Shown piece after piece: positions 1 to 7,797 of a DNA stretch of 64,000 bases. Positions within the stretch are counted from its first letter, which is position 1; each line of letters begins with the position of its first letter. The notes under the pieces are model-generated. The model was not told the origin of the DNA. It worked only from the letters and a program-made list of their open reading frames with translations, and did not search any database. The DNA comes from Sporosarcina psychrophila (GTDB taxonomy: Bacteria; Bacillota; Bacilli; Bacillales_A; Planococcaceae): contig NZ_CP014616.1 of assembly GCF_001590685.1 (NCBI RefSeq), positions 456,501 to 520,500 of the forward strand, written 5' to 3'. The translations under genes and the position numbers were made by a program.

Positions 1-1446
1 CATGCGATTCTTCGGAATTTCCCGATTTTAGGGCGGATGCGTTATGTGATGGAGAAGACGGGTCCTGAGCTTCGTCAATATCTGTTTGACGACGATAATG
101 ATGGCGAACCATTCAATCGTGAAGAATACCTACACATGGTTATGCCAGGGAAATATTTGAATAGTGTCATCGGCTTTGGCTCGAAACGTGATTTTGAAGA
201 ATCGGGTTATTATATCCGCAACGCAATGTTTACGAAGCAAAATGAGGAAATGCGCGTTGATAATTCAAACCTTATAGATACGATGCGTTATGTCGTTGAT
301 GAAGATAATCTCTTCTCACGTAAAGAACACCGCGAAGATATTCCGACATTGCCTTGGTTGTTGCCAGAAGAGGATGCAATCGTCATTGGTCCGAACTGTG
401 AGCATCCATTTCATGTCCGCAGCATGCTTGGTCAATCCGCGATGAGTTATGGGGCACTCGGGGAAAATGCAATCACTGCATTGTCAAAAGGGATTGGCAT
501 GGCGCAAGGGGCTTGGATGAATACCGGCGAAGGAGGTCTGTCCCAGCATCACTTGGCGGGCGGTGCAGATATCATTGCACAAATTGGCTCGGGTTTGTTC
601 GGATTTAGAACGGAGGATGGCGAATTCAGTTTTGAGCGGGTTCGTGAAAAAGCGGATATTCCGCAAGTCAAAGCGTTTGAAATTAAATTAGCGCAAGGTG
701 CGAAAATGCGCGGTGGGCACGTTGAAGGGGCGAAGGTAACGGAAGAAATTGCGGCAATTCGTAATGTTGTCCCGTTTGTCTCTATTAATAGTCCAAACCG
801 CTTTCACCAGTTTGATGATTACCCAACACTTTTTGAATTCATTGATCAAATTCGTCAGCATTCGGGTAAACCGGTTGGTATTAAGGTTGTCCTCGGTGGG
901 AAACAGGATGCAGAGGAACTTGCGTCATTCATGTATGAAACAGGTATGGGTCCCGACTTTATCTCATTAGATGGTGGGGAGGGCGGCTCGGGCGCTACAT
1001 ACCAGGATCTTGCTGATAGCGTTGGATTACCGTTGCGGTCAGCAATTATTCTTCTGGACGATGCACTTCGAAAATTTGAAGTACGTGACCGCGTGAAAAT
1101 TATTGCATCGGGTAAGATTACGTCACCGGACCGAGCAGCAATAGTTCTAGCAATGGGAGCAGATCTTGTTCAGGTTGCGCGTGGTTTTATGATCTCGGTC
1201 GGTTGCATTATGGCGCACCGTTGTCATACGAATGATTGTCCAGCGGGCGTTGCGACGACAGATAAGAAATTACAGCAAGGCCTCGTCGTCGAAGAGAAAA
1301 AGTACCGTGTCACGAATTATATTTTGACGATGCGAGAAGGACTTTTCCGTGTCGCTGCAGCGGCAGGTCTGGATTCGCCAACGAAACTCGAACGACATCA
1401 TGTCGTTTACAAAGACGAACGGGGACGCGTCTTCCCTGTGGAATGA
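1..1446 (+). CDS. FMN-binding glutamate synthase-like protein (5' truncated)
   Basis: C-terminal part of a ferredoxin-type glutamate synthase-domain oxidoreductase resembling Bacillus YerD. The frame is open from base 1 and the residues before the first in-window ATG (position 37) already look like family sequence (LRNFPILGR), so the true start lies outside the window. Visible features are the TIM-barrel FMN/substrate region with the SAMSYGALG and DGGEGGSGA motifs, and a Cys-x5-Cys-x4-Cys group (CIMAHRCHTNDC) that in the family binds a 3Fe-4S cluster. By family it would be an FMN/Fe-S redox enzyme related to the glutamate-forming half of GltB. The exact substrate is not established. It stands alone and is followed by an intrinsic terminator. 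Confidence 0.88.
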   Translation, partial: HAILRNFPILGRMRYVMEKTGPELRQYLFDDDNDGEPFNREEYLHMVMPGKYLNSVIGFGSKRDFEESGYYIRNAMFTKQNEEMRVDNSNLIDTMRYVVDEDNLFSRKEHREDIPTLPWLLPEEDAIVIGPNCEHPFHVRSMLGQSAMSYGALGENAITALSKGIGMAQGAWMNTGEGGLSQHHLAGGADIIAQIGSGLFGFRTEDGEFSFERVREKADIPQVKAFEIKLAQGAKMRGGHVEGAKVTEEIAAIRNVVPFVSINSPNRFHQFDDYPTLFEFIDQIRQHSGKPVGIKVVLGGKQDAEELASFMYETGMGPDFISLDGGEGGSGATYQDLADSVGLPLRSAIILLDDALRKFEVRDRVKIIASGKITSPDRAAIVLAMGADLVQVARGFMISVGCIMAHRCHTNDCPAGVATTDKKLQQGLVVEEKKYRVTNYILTMREGLFRVAAAAGLDSPTKLERHHVVYKDERGRVFPVE

Positions 1447-1453
1447 ATTGAAG

Positions 1454-1491
1454 TATGCCGTTCTGCCTTGAGAGGTGGAACGGTATTTTTT
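1454..1491 (+). terminator. Intrinsic terminator after glutamate synthase-like gene
   Basis: CCGTTC and GAACGG arms around a loop of about 13 nt, followed by a run of six T residues. It lies eight bases past the stop codon. Confidence 0.75.
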
Positions 1492-1637
1492 ATGGTGTTC
1501 GCAACGTTTCGCCAAAAGAAAACAACACTCCATCGGAACCTCACAACAAATACACTACAACCTGAAATTAATTTTCAATAATCTGAACTTCGTGATAACA
1601 TATTGCTATATGATTGTTTCAGAAAAGGGGAATGGAC

Positions 1638-3272
1638 ATGACATTGCTACGTAAAACAGTGGGGCAAATTGTAAGGGAACAAGCGGAGCTTTATCCGGAC
1701 CAGGAAGCTTATGTCTATCCGGAACATGGAATTCGAAGAACATATAAAGAATTTGATAAAGAAACGGACAAACTTGCAAAAGCATTTATTGCTATGGGCA
1801 TCGAAAAAGGGGAAAACATTGCCATATGGTCAGACAATAAAAGGGAATGGCTGCTTAGCCAATATGCAACAGGGAAGATGGGGGCAGTCCTGGTCACCGT
1901 AAATACGAATTACCAAGCTACAGAACTGGAATATTTGCTGAAGCAATCTGATGCAACTACGCTCATTCTGGATGAAAGCTTTAAAGGAACGAGTTACATA
2001 GATATTATCCGTACGGTTTGTCCTGAACTGGTGACGAGTGAGAGGGGCTCTATATCAAGTGTCAAACTGCCTCATTTCAAACGAATCATCCTGATGACGG
2101 AACGAGAAGAACAAGGTATGTACAAATGGTCGGAATTCATGGCGCAAGCTGATAAAGTAACGGATGAGCAGTTTGAGGGACAATTTCAATCGCTTGATCC
2201 CGATGATGTCATTAATATTCAATATACTTCTGGCACAACAGGCTTTCCTAAAGGGGTCATGCTGACACATTATAACGTCGTGAATAACGGTAAACAAATT
2301 GGGGATTACATGAAACTGACAGAGCAGGACCGCGTTTGTATTCCTGTTCCATTTTTCCATTGTTTTGGTTGTGTACTAGGAACGCTCGCGGCGGTTACGC
2401 ACGGTTCAGCGATGATTTTACTCGAACAGTTCGATCCATTGCGTGTACTTCAAGCGGTACAAGACGAGAAGTGTACAGCACTTCATGGGGTGCCGACGAT
2501 GTTCATCGCAGAGTTGAATCACCCTGACTTTAAGAACTACGATACATCTACGCTTCGTACCGGTATTATGGCTGGATCTGTCTGTCCGATTGAAGTTATG
2601 AAACGTGTTATTGAAGATATGGGAGCAAGTGAAATTACGATTTGTTACGGCCAGACAGAGGCGTCCCCTGTCATTACACAGACGAAGACAGATGATCCAA
2701 TCGGAAAACGCGTATCGACAGTAGGCAAGCCGCATCCGAACGTTGAAGTCAAAATTATTGATCCTGTAACGGGTGAAGAGCTGCCGGTTGGCGTGCCAGG
2801 GGAACTTTGCACGCGTGGTTATAACATTATGAAAGGGTATTACAACAATGCGGAAGCAACACGTGAAGCGATTGATGCAGAAGGTTGGCTTCATACGGGC
2901 GATATTGCAGTGATGGATGCAGATGGCTACATCGATATTACGGGGCGCATCAAAGATATGGTCATCCGTGGTGGCGAAAATATTTACCCGAAAGAGGTTG
3001 AGGAATTTCTGTATACGCATCCTGATATCGCAGACGTACAGGTCGTCGGTGTGCCAGATGCGAAATACGGTGAGGAACTAATGGCGTGGGTTATTCTGAA
3101 AGAAGGCCTGAATCTTGATGAAGAGTCCGTACGCGCATTTTGTAAGGGGCGTATTTCACATCATAAGATACCAAAGTACATTGAGTTTATAAAAGAATAT
3201 CCAATGACTGCTTCGGGGAAAATACAAAAGTTCAAACTGCGAGAAATGTCCGTAGAAAAGTCATACCAATAA
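1638..3272 (+). CDS. yngI: AMP-forming acyl-CoA ligase, YngI type
   Basis: ANL-superfamily acyl-CoA synthetase (544 aa) that activates a carboxylic acid with ATP to an acyl-adenylate and transfers it to CoA in the cytoplasm. The ATP-binding P-loop YTSGTTGFPKG is near residue 200, the adenylate motif YGQTEASP near 340, and the C-terminal hinge and catalytic lysine region (TGRIKDM, then PMTASGKIQK) is intact. The closest recalled relative is B. subtilis YngI. I chose ATG 1638 because AAAGGGG sits seven bases upstream; a TTG at 1614 lacks a suitable site. It appears to be a single-gene unit. Chain-length preference (medium or long, or acetoacetate) cannot be read from the sequence. Confidence 0.9.
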   Translation: MTLLRKTVGQIVREQAELYPDQEAYVYPEHGIRRTYKEFDKETDKLAKAFIAMGIEKGENIAIWSDNKREWLLSQYATGKMGAVLVTVNTNYQATELEYLLKQSDATTLILDESFKGTSYIDIIRTVCPELVTSERGSISSVKLPHFKRIILMTEREEQGMYKWSEFMAQADKVTDEQFEGQFQSLDPDDVINIQYTSGTTGFPKGVMLTHYNVVNNGKQIGDYMKLTEQDRVCIPVPFFHCFGCVLGTLAAVTHGSAMILLEQFDPLRVLQAVQDEKCTALHGVPTMFIAELNHPDFKNYDTSTLRTGIMAGSVCPIEVMKRVIEDMGASEITICYGQTEASPVITQTKTDDPIGKRVSTVGKPHPNVEVKIIDPVTGEELPVGVPGELCTRGYNIMKGYYNNAEATREAIDAEGWLHTGDIAVMDADGYIDITGRIKDMVIRGGENIYPKEVEEFLYTHPDIADVQVVGVPDAKYGEELMAWVILKEGLNLDEESVRAFCKGRISHHKIPKYIEFIKEYPMTASGKIQKFKLREMSVEKSYQ

Positions 3273-3315
3273 AAAACGAAACCATTGAAAAAGTTCTTTT
3301 TATAGTTAGAACTAA

Positions 3316-3388
3316 TTGATTGTAGTGAAGAGCGGCGACTCCAGTGGGAACAGCGCGAACTGAAGACCTCGCTCGGACCGGAAATCAA
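3316..3388. repeat. Short palindromic intergenic element (TTGATT...AATCAA)
   Basis: A GC-rich element in AT-rich DNA, bounded by TTGATT and AATCAA and containing the core GCGGCGACTCC. The ends and core resemble a dispersed intergenic repeat common in Bacillales genomes (recognised from memory, not searched). This copy is short. Only one copy is seen in the window. Confidence 0.5.
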
Positions 3389-3426
3389 CGGGATTGAAGG
3401 AAATCGTACTTTTTCAGTGCCCTCAT

Positions 3427-3473
3427 AAAAAACAGGTGTATACCTCTAGACATAGGGGTATCCGCCTGTTTTT
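3427..3473. terminator. Bidirectional terminator
   Basis: AAAACAGG-N-GTATACC arm pairs with GGGTATCC-N-CCTGTTTT around an 11-nt loop, with A-run and T-run on either side. It lies about 155 bases after the acyl-CoA ligase. The remainder of the 3273-3660 gap holds the palindromic element and the AT-rich putP promoter region. Confidence 0.75.
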
Positions 3474-3660
3474 GTGTGTTATAAAAAGGTTGCTTGTCGA
3501 ATATGCATTATTTCCTGGGAAATGTAAGGTGAATGAAATAACTTCGTCGTATTCTGTCTATTCAATATACATTATTTACTATCGGTTATTTTAAAAAACA
3601 GATTTTTATTTATTAAAAAGGTGATATGATAGAGGCAATCTAATAAAAGGAGGATTCATC

Positions 3661-5145
3661 ATGTCAAATGAAGGGTATCAATTAATTGCAATTATTATAT
3701 ACATGGCGGCGATGATTTTCATTGGATGGTATGCATTCAAACGCACATCCAATCTCACGGATTATATGTTAGGTGGGCGTTCGCTTGGGCCGGCTGTAAC
3801 CGCTCTCAGTGCTGGTGCTGCTGACATGTCGGGCTGGTTGCTTATGGGGTTGCCGGGTGCAATCTATCTCAACGGTTTAGTTGAAGCATGGATTGCGGTC
3901 GGTTTGACAGTTGGAGCATATTTGAACTGGGTCTTTGTTGCACCTCGTTTACGTGTGTATACACAAGTTTCAAGTGACTCCATTACAATTCCAAGTTACT
4001 TGGAAAGTCGTCTGAAAGATAAATCCCGTCTCTTACGTATTGCTTCAGGGATTATTATTCTAATATTCTTCACGTTTTATGTGTCTTCGGGAATGGTTGC
4101 AGGCGGGAAGTTCTTCCTTAGCTCATTCGGGTTGGACTATCACGTAGGCCTATTGATTGTTTCGGGTGTCGTTATTTTCTATACACTATTCGGAGGATTT
4201 TTGGCGGTTAGTTACACGGACGTTGTCCAAGGTATCGTTATGTTCTTTGCGCTCCTACTTGTGCCGATTGTCGGTATCTTCATCACAGGAGGATTTACAG
4301 AAACTGCGACAAGTATCCGTGCTGTGGATCCACAATTGCTGAATTTCGTATCTGGTGCAACGTTCCTAGGTATTTTGTCTGCAGTCGCGTGGGGACTAGG
4401 TTATTTCGGTCAACCGCATATCATCGTCCGCTTTATGGCGCTTAACTCGCACAAAGAAGCGAAAAAAGCACGTCGTATCGGAATTAGTTGGATGTTCTTG
4501 AGTTTATTCGGTGCAGTTGCAACTGCACTTATCGGAATTGCTTATTATCAGCAGAACACGAATGCAACACTGGTGGATAATGAAACGGTATTTATTGTTC
4601 TAGGGCAGATTATCTTCCATCCATTCATTGCGGGAATCATGCTTGCGGCTGTTCTTGCAGCTGTTATGAGTACAATTTTTTCGCAACTGATTGTATCCTC
4701 TTCTGCGCTAGTTGAAGATTTATACAAAACGTTTATGAAAAAAGACGCAACGGATAAGCATTATGTGTTTTTAGGTAGAATGGCCGTCCTTGCAGTTTCA
4801 GTAATTGCTATGGTACTTGCTTGGCCTAACAATGAATCCATTTTGAAAATCGTATCGTTTGCATGGGCTGGATTTGGAGCTGCATTTGGTCCAATCATCT
4901 TGCTATCTCTTTACTGGCGCAAACTTACAACGAAAGGTGCACTGTGGGGAATGATAGTTGGAGCAATAACAGTTATGATTTGGGGGAACGTCGATGCTTT
5001 ATCGGGCACCCTTTATGAAATCGTACCTGGTTTCCTCCTCTGCCTGATTGTTACAGTTGTCGTTAGTAATATCACATATAAACCAAATGCCGAGATTGAT
5101 AAAGAATTCTCAGCAGCACTTGAAATCCTTAACGAAGATAAGTAA
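3661..5145 (+). CDS. putP: Sodium/proline symporter
   Basis: Sodium:solute symporter family protein (494 aa, about 13 membrane helices) that imports L-proline with Na+. The N-terminal region with LTDYMLGGRSLGP and ALSAGAADMSGWLLMGLPGA is diagnostic for PutP/OpuE and contains the Na+ and proline site residues of TM2. AAAGGAGG precedes the ATG by about 7 bases. A possible -10 element (TATGAT, near 3627) lies upstream. The gene is monocistronic, with a terminator directly behind. PutP (nutritional) and OpuE (osmoprotective) cannot be told apart from sequence alone, and no put catabolic genes are adjacent. Confidence 0.93.
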   Translation: MSNEGYQLIAIIIYMAAMIFIGWYAFKRTSNLTDYMLGGRSLGPAVTALSAGAADMSGWLLMGLPGAIYLNGLVEAWIAVGLTVGAYLNWVFVAPRLRVYTQVSSDSITIPSYLESRLKDKSRLLRIASGIIILIFFTFYVSSGMVAGGKFFLSSFGLDYHVGLLIVSGVVIFYTLFGGFLAVSYTDVVQGIVMFFALLLVPIVGIFITGGFTETATSIRAVDPQLLNFVSGATFLGILSAVAWGLGYFGQPHIIVRFMALNSHKEAKKARRIGISWMFLSLFGAVATALIGIAYYQQNTNATLVDNETVFIVLGQIIFHPFIAGIMLAAVLAAVMSTIFSQLIVSSSALVEDLYKTFMKKDATDKHYVFLGRMAVLAVSVIAMVLAWPNNESILKIVSFAWAGFGAAFGPIILLSLYWRKLTTKGALWGMIVGAITVMIWGNVDALSGTLYEIVPGFLLCLIVTVVVSNITYKPNAEIDKEFSAALEILNEDK

Positions 5146-5152
5146 TTTGGAA

Positions 5153-5182
5153 GCCTGCGGTATCTACTACTGCAGGCTTTTC
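5153..5182 (+). terminator. Intrinsic terminator of putP
   Basis: GCCTGC-N-GTA pairs with TAC-N-GCAGGC around a five-base loop, followed by TTTT. Confidence 0.8.
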
Positions 5183-5216
5183 ATTTATTTAAAATTAAGA
5201 AGGTGAGGTTATTACT

Positions 5217-5918
5217 ATGAAGCTTGATCATACTGTCTATTTCACGAATAAAGAACCGGAGAAAATCGTAGTGGAACAGCAAGCGAGTGGACGTCACGCT
5301 GTAGTCGGTGGTCGTCATGAACAATGGGGTACGCATAATGCGCTACTCTATACGAAGAATGCTTATATTGAATGGTTGTCAGTCGAGAAAATGGGGATTG
5401 CGCAACAAGTGGAGCACCCGCTGACTAAGTTATTGCTGCATGATCTTGAACAAAGCGATGGGTGGGGGACGATTTGTCTGTCTGTCGAAAGTATTGAGAA
5501 ATTCAATGATGAAGTTGAAAATAAAGGATTCCGAACGTCAGGTGTGCTCGATGCTGAGCGAAGAACGGCTGATGGCCAATTGCGGAAGTGGAAAATGTTG
5601 TTCATCGATCAACCCGTATCGAATGAGTTACCCTATCCGTTTTTCATCGAGTGGGAGGAGCCGGAAGAAACACGTTTTGCGAAATTACGTGAAGAGGGAA
5701 CGCTTTCCCTGGACAATGAACAGCTGGAAATTACGGAGTGTGTTTTTAGTGTCGAAGATCCATTAAGAGTAACAGCGGAGTGGGCCATTTTATTGTCGAA
5801 GAAAGTTGGTAATACTGATGACATCGTCTTGCCGAATGTTGTGCTGAAATTTGTTGCACATGATGGCGACAAAGATAGATTGACGGATGTTATCGTTGGG
5901 CAAACTGACCAACAGTGA
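5217..5918 (+). CDS. VOC (glyoxalase-like) family protein
   Basis: A 233-aa cytoplasmic protein of the glyoxalase-like VOC superfamily (PF13468-type, assigned by recall). The N-terminus MKLDHTVYFT carries the typical first-strand His, and the GGRHEQWGTHNALLY stretch (residues 26-43) is characteristic of this subgroup, followed by paired beta-alpha-beta units. AGAAGGTGAGG precedes the ATG. Such proteins are often metal-dependent lyases, isomerases or hydrolases, but the substrate is unknown. It lies between putP and hflX with 94 bases to the latter and no terminator, so co-transcription with hflX is possible. Confidence 0.75.
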   Translation: MKLDHTVYFTNKEPEKIVVEQQASGRHAVVGGRHEQWGTHNALLYTKNAYIEWLSVEKMGIAQQVEHPLTKLLLHDLEQSDGWGTICLSVESIEKFNDEVENKGFRTSGVLDAERRTADGQLRKWKMLFIDQPVSNELPYPFFIEWEEPEETRFAKLREEGTLSLDNEQLEITECVFSVEDPLRVTAEWAILLSKKVGNTDDIVLPNVVLKFVAHDGDKDRLTDVIVGQTDQQ

Positions 5919-6012
5919 CAGAGTAGTTGTGCAGTTCGACCTGTCTGACATACAATTTCGTCACATATGGTAGACTAAACATACTTATAGCTTGTCTGGA
6001 AGGGGTAGTTCT

Positions 6013-7284
6013 ATGGAATTTTTAGTCGAACGCGCAGTAATTGTGGGGGTCCATGAACAAAAGGATCAGCACTTTGAATATGCAATGGAAGAATTAAAAA
6101 ACCTTGCTAAAGCAATCGATGTTGAAGTCGTTGGAGAAGTGACGCAAAACATGGAAAAGCGTAACCCGTCTACTTATGTTGGGAAAGGGAAAATGGAAGA
6201 GATTCAGAACTTCTATGAAGAATTAGATGCTAACCTTGTTATCTTCAATGATGAATTGTCTCCGTCTCAGATTCGTAATTTGGAGCGGGAACTGGACTGT
6301 AAAGTGATTGACAGGACAATGCTCATTCTTGATATTTTCGTACGGCGTGCGAGAACGAGTGAATCTCGGATGCAAGTTGAACTTGCGCAACTGCAATACA
6401 TGCTTCCTAGACTTGTCGGTTTACGTGCATCCCTTGGTAGACAGGGCGGCGGAGCAGGCGGCGGTGTTCAGAATAAAGGGGCAGGAGAAACGAAACTTGA
6501 ACTCGATCGTCGAAAAATCGAAGACCAGATTTCCAAACTTGGCCGTGACCTTGATCATGTGAAGGATCAGCGTGAAACTCAGCGCAAGCAACGTAAAAAG
6601 AGTGGTATCCCTGTTGTTTCGATTGTCGGTTATACGAATGCTGGCAAGTCGACGATTATGAATAAATTGCTGCTGAAGATGGACGTAGACAATGCGAAGC
6701 AAGTGTATGAGGAAGATATGTTATTCGCGACACTCGATACGTCAATTCGGAAAGTGAAGCTTGAGGATAACAAAGAATTCATCTTGACGGATACAGTCGG
6801 TTTTGTTTCGAAACTGCCACACCATCTTGTAAAAGCATTCCGTTCGACATTAGAAGAAGCGCGTGATGCGGATCTCCTATTACATGTAGTGGATGTGTCG
6901 AATTCGGAACACGGCTATATGATGGAAGTAACAAATGACACATTGCAGGCAGTTGGAGTAGAGAATGTAGCGACGCTTAATATTTACAATAAAGCTGATC
7001 TTGCGGATGTTCCCTATCCAGTAGTGAGCGATGATAGTGTGTGGATTTCTGCACGTGAAGGAAAAGGATTAGATGAACTTATCGAGTTGATCAAGAAAAA
7101 GATTTTTGAACAATATAGTACATGCAAGCTACTTATTCCATTTGACCGTGGTGATATCGTGTCCTATTTGAATGACAAAGCAAACGTCAAAAGTACGGAG
7201 TATGAAGAAGATGGAACGCTGATGACTGTGGAAATGGATATTTCAGAGCGAGCCAAGATTGAAGAATTTATCGTAAGCCACTAA
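6013..7284 (+). CDS. hflX: Ribosome-associated GTPase HflX
   Basis: HflX (423 aa) is a translational GTPase-family protein that binds the 50S subunit and splits stalled or hibernating ribosomes. The N-terminal HflX domain ends in the glycine-rich linker GRQGGGAGGGVQNKG (about 143-157). The G domain follows, with G1 GYTNAGKST (206-214), G3 DTVGF and G4 NKAD. ATG 6013 is chosen because GGAAGGGG lies seven bases upstream; the upstream TTG at 5992 lies before that site. Length is normal for the family. A block of three hairpin repeats begins at the stop codon in place of a simple terminator. Confidence 0.96.
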   Translation: MEFLVERAVIVGVHEQKDQHFEYAMEELKNLAKAIDVEVVGEVTQNMEKRNPSTYVGKGKMEEIQNFYEELDANLVIFNDELSPSQIRNLERELDCKVIDRTMLILDIFVRRARTSESRMQVELAQLQYMLPRLVGLRASLGRQGGGAGGGVQNKGAGETKLELDRRKIEDQISKLGRDLDHVKDQRETQRKQRKKSGIPVVSIVGYTNAGKSTIMNKLLLKMDVDNAKQVYEEDMLFATLDTSIRKVKLEDNKEFILTDTVGFVSKLPHHLVKAFRSTLEEARDADLLLHVVDVSNSEHGYMMEVTNDTLQAVGVENVATLNIYNKADLADVPYPVVSDDSVWISAREGKGLDELIELIKKKIFEQYSTCKLLIPFDRGDIVSYLNDKANVKSTEYEEDGTLMTVEMDISERAKIEEFIVSH

Positions 7285-7400
7285 GAAAAGCTCCAGGCGC
7301 CTGCTTAGTCGCGACAGGCATAAGTCAATCCAGCGACGTGGCGTACTTTGCCACATAGCTGGATTGCTTATGACCCGAGCGGCTGGCGCCTGGAGCTAGC
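7285..7400. repeat. Hairpin repeat, type A (cluster 1, copy a)
   Basis: Element of about 116 bp with perfect 13-bp terminal inverted repeats (AGCTCCAGGCGCC at 7289-7301 and its complement at 7385-7397), a second stem GCATAAG...CTTATG, and a central GTGGC/GCCAC hairpin with loop GTACTTT. The whole element can fold into one long rod. Related copies occur at 23427, 24109 (reverse), 49810, 50115 and 59736 (reverse). Confidence 0.85.
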
Positions 7401-7407
7401 CACTAAT

Positions 7408-7527
7408 GAAAAGCGCAAGGCGCCTTGGTAGACCCGACAAGCGCTGGAGGGCCTGAAGATAAAGGCGCACTTTGCCTTTAACCTCAGGACTGAAGCGACT
7501 CGAGGGGTTAGGCGCTGGAGCTAGACA
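7408..7527. repeat. Hairpin repeat, type B (cluster 1, copy b)
   Basis: Begins GAAAAGCGCAAGGCGCC, ends GGCGCTGGAGCTAGACA, with a central AAAGGC (7461-7466)/GCCTTT (7474-7479) stem extended by CCTGA (7452-7456)/TCAGG (7484-7488). Nearly identical to the next copy. Confidence 0.85.
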
Positions 7528-7531
7528 CTAA

Positions 7532-7651
7532 GAAAAGCGCAAGCACCTTGGTAGACCCGACAAGCGGTGGAGGGCCTAAAGATAAAGGCGCACTTTGCCT
7601 TTAACCTCAGGACTGAAGCGACTCGAGGGGTTAGGCGCCTGGAGCTAGACA
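7532..7651. repeat. Hairpin repeat, type B (cluster 1, copy c)
   Basis: Second tandem type B copy, differing from copy b at a few positions (for example AAGCACC for AAGGCGCC at the left end). The gene-free interval 7285-7797 is filled by these three copies plus a terminator. Confidence 0.85.
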
Positions 7652-7697
7652 CTATTCTAAGTCCAAAAAACTCATACTTTCTTATCTTTTAAAAATC

Positions 7698-7744
7698 AAA
7701 AAACAGCACCACATGACTAGGGAGGTCATGTAGTGCTGTTTTTT
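7698..7744. terminator. Bidirectional terminator, 3' of ABC exporter
   Basis: AACAGCACCACATGAC pairs with GTCATGTAGTGCTGTT (one mismatch) around a short loop and is flanked by A and T runs. It ends the leftward ABC exporter transcript and can stop rightward readthrough from hflX. Confidence 0.85.
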
Positions 7745-7797
7745 CTATCTAAGAGAAAGGGGGTGGAATAGTTCTAGTATGCCCGCTTATATGAAAG

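Noticed and set aside
2418-3020. 200-codon ORF antisense to the acyl-CoA ligase
   Set aside because: Composition is that of an antisense shadow; the sense frame is a conserved enzyme.
3394-3594. 66-codon ORF after the acyl-CoA ligase
   Set aside because: It reads through the bidirectional terminator and has no recognisable domain.
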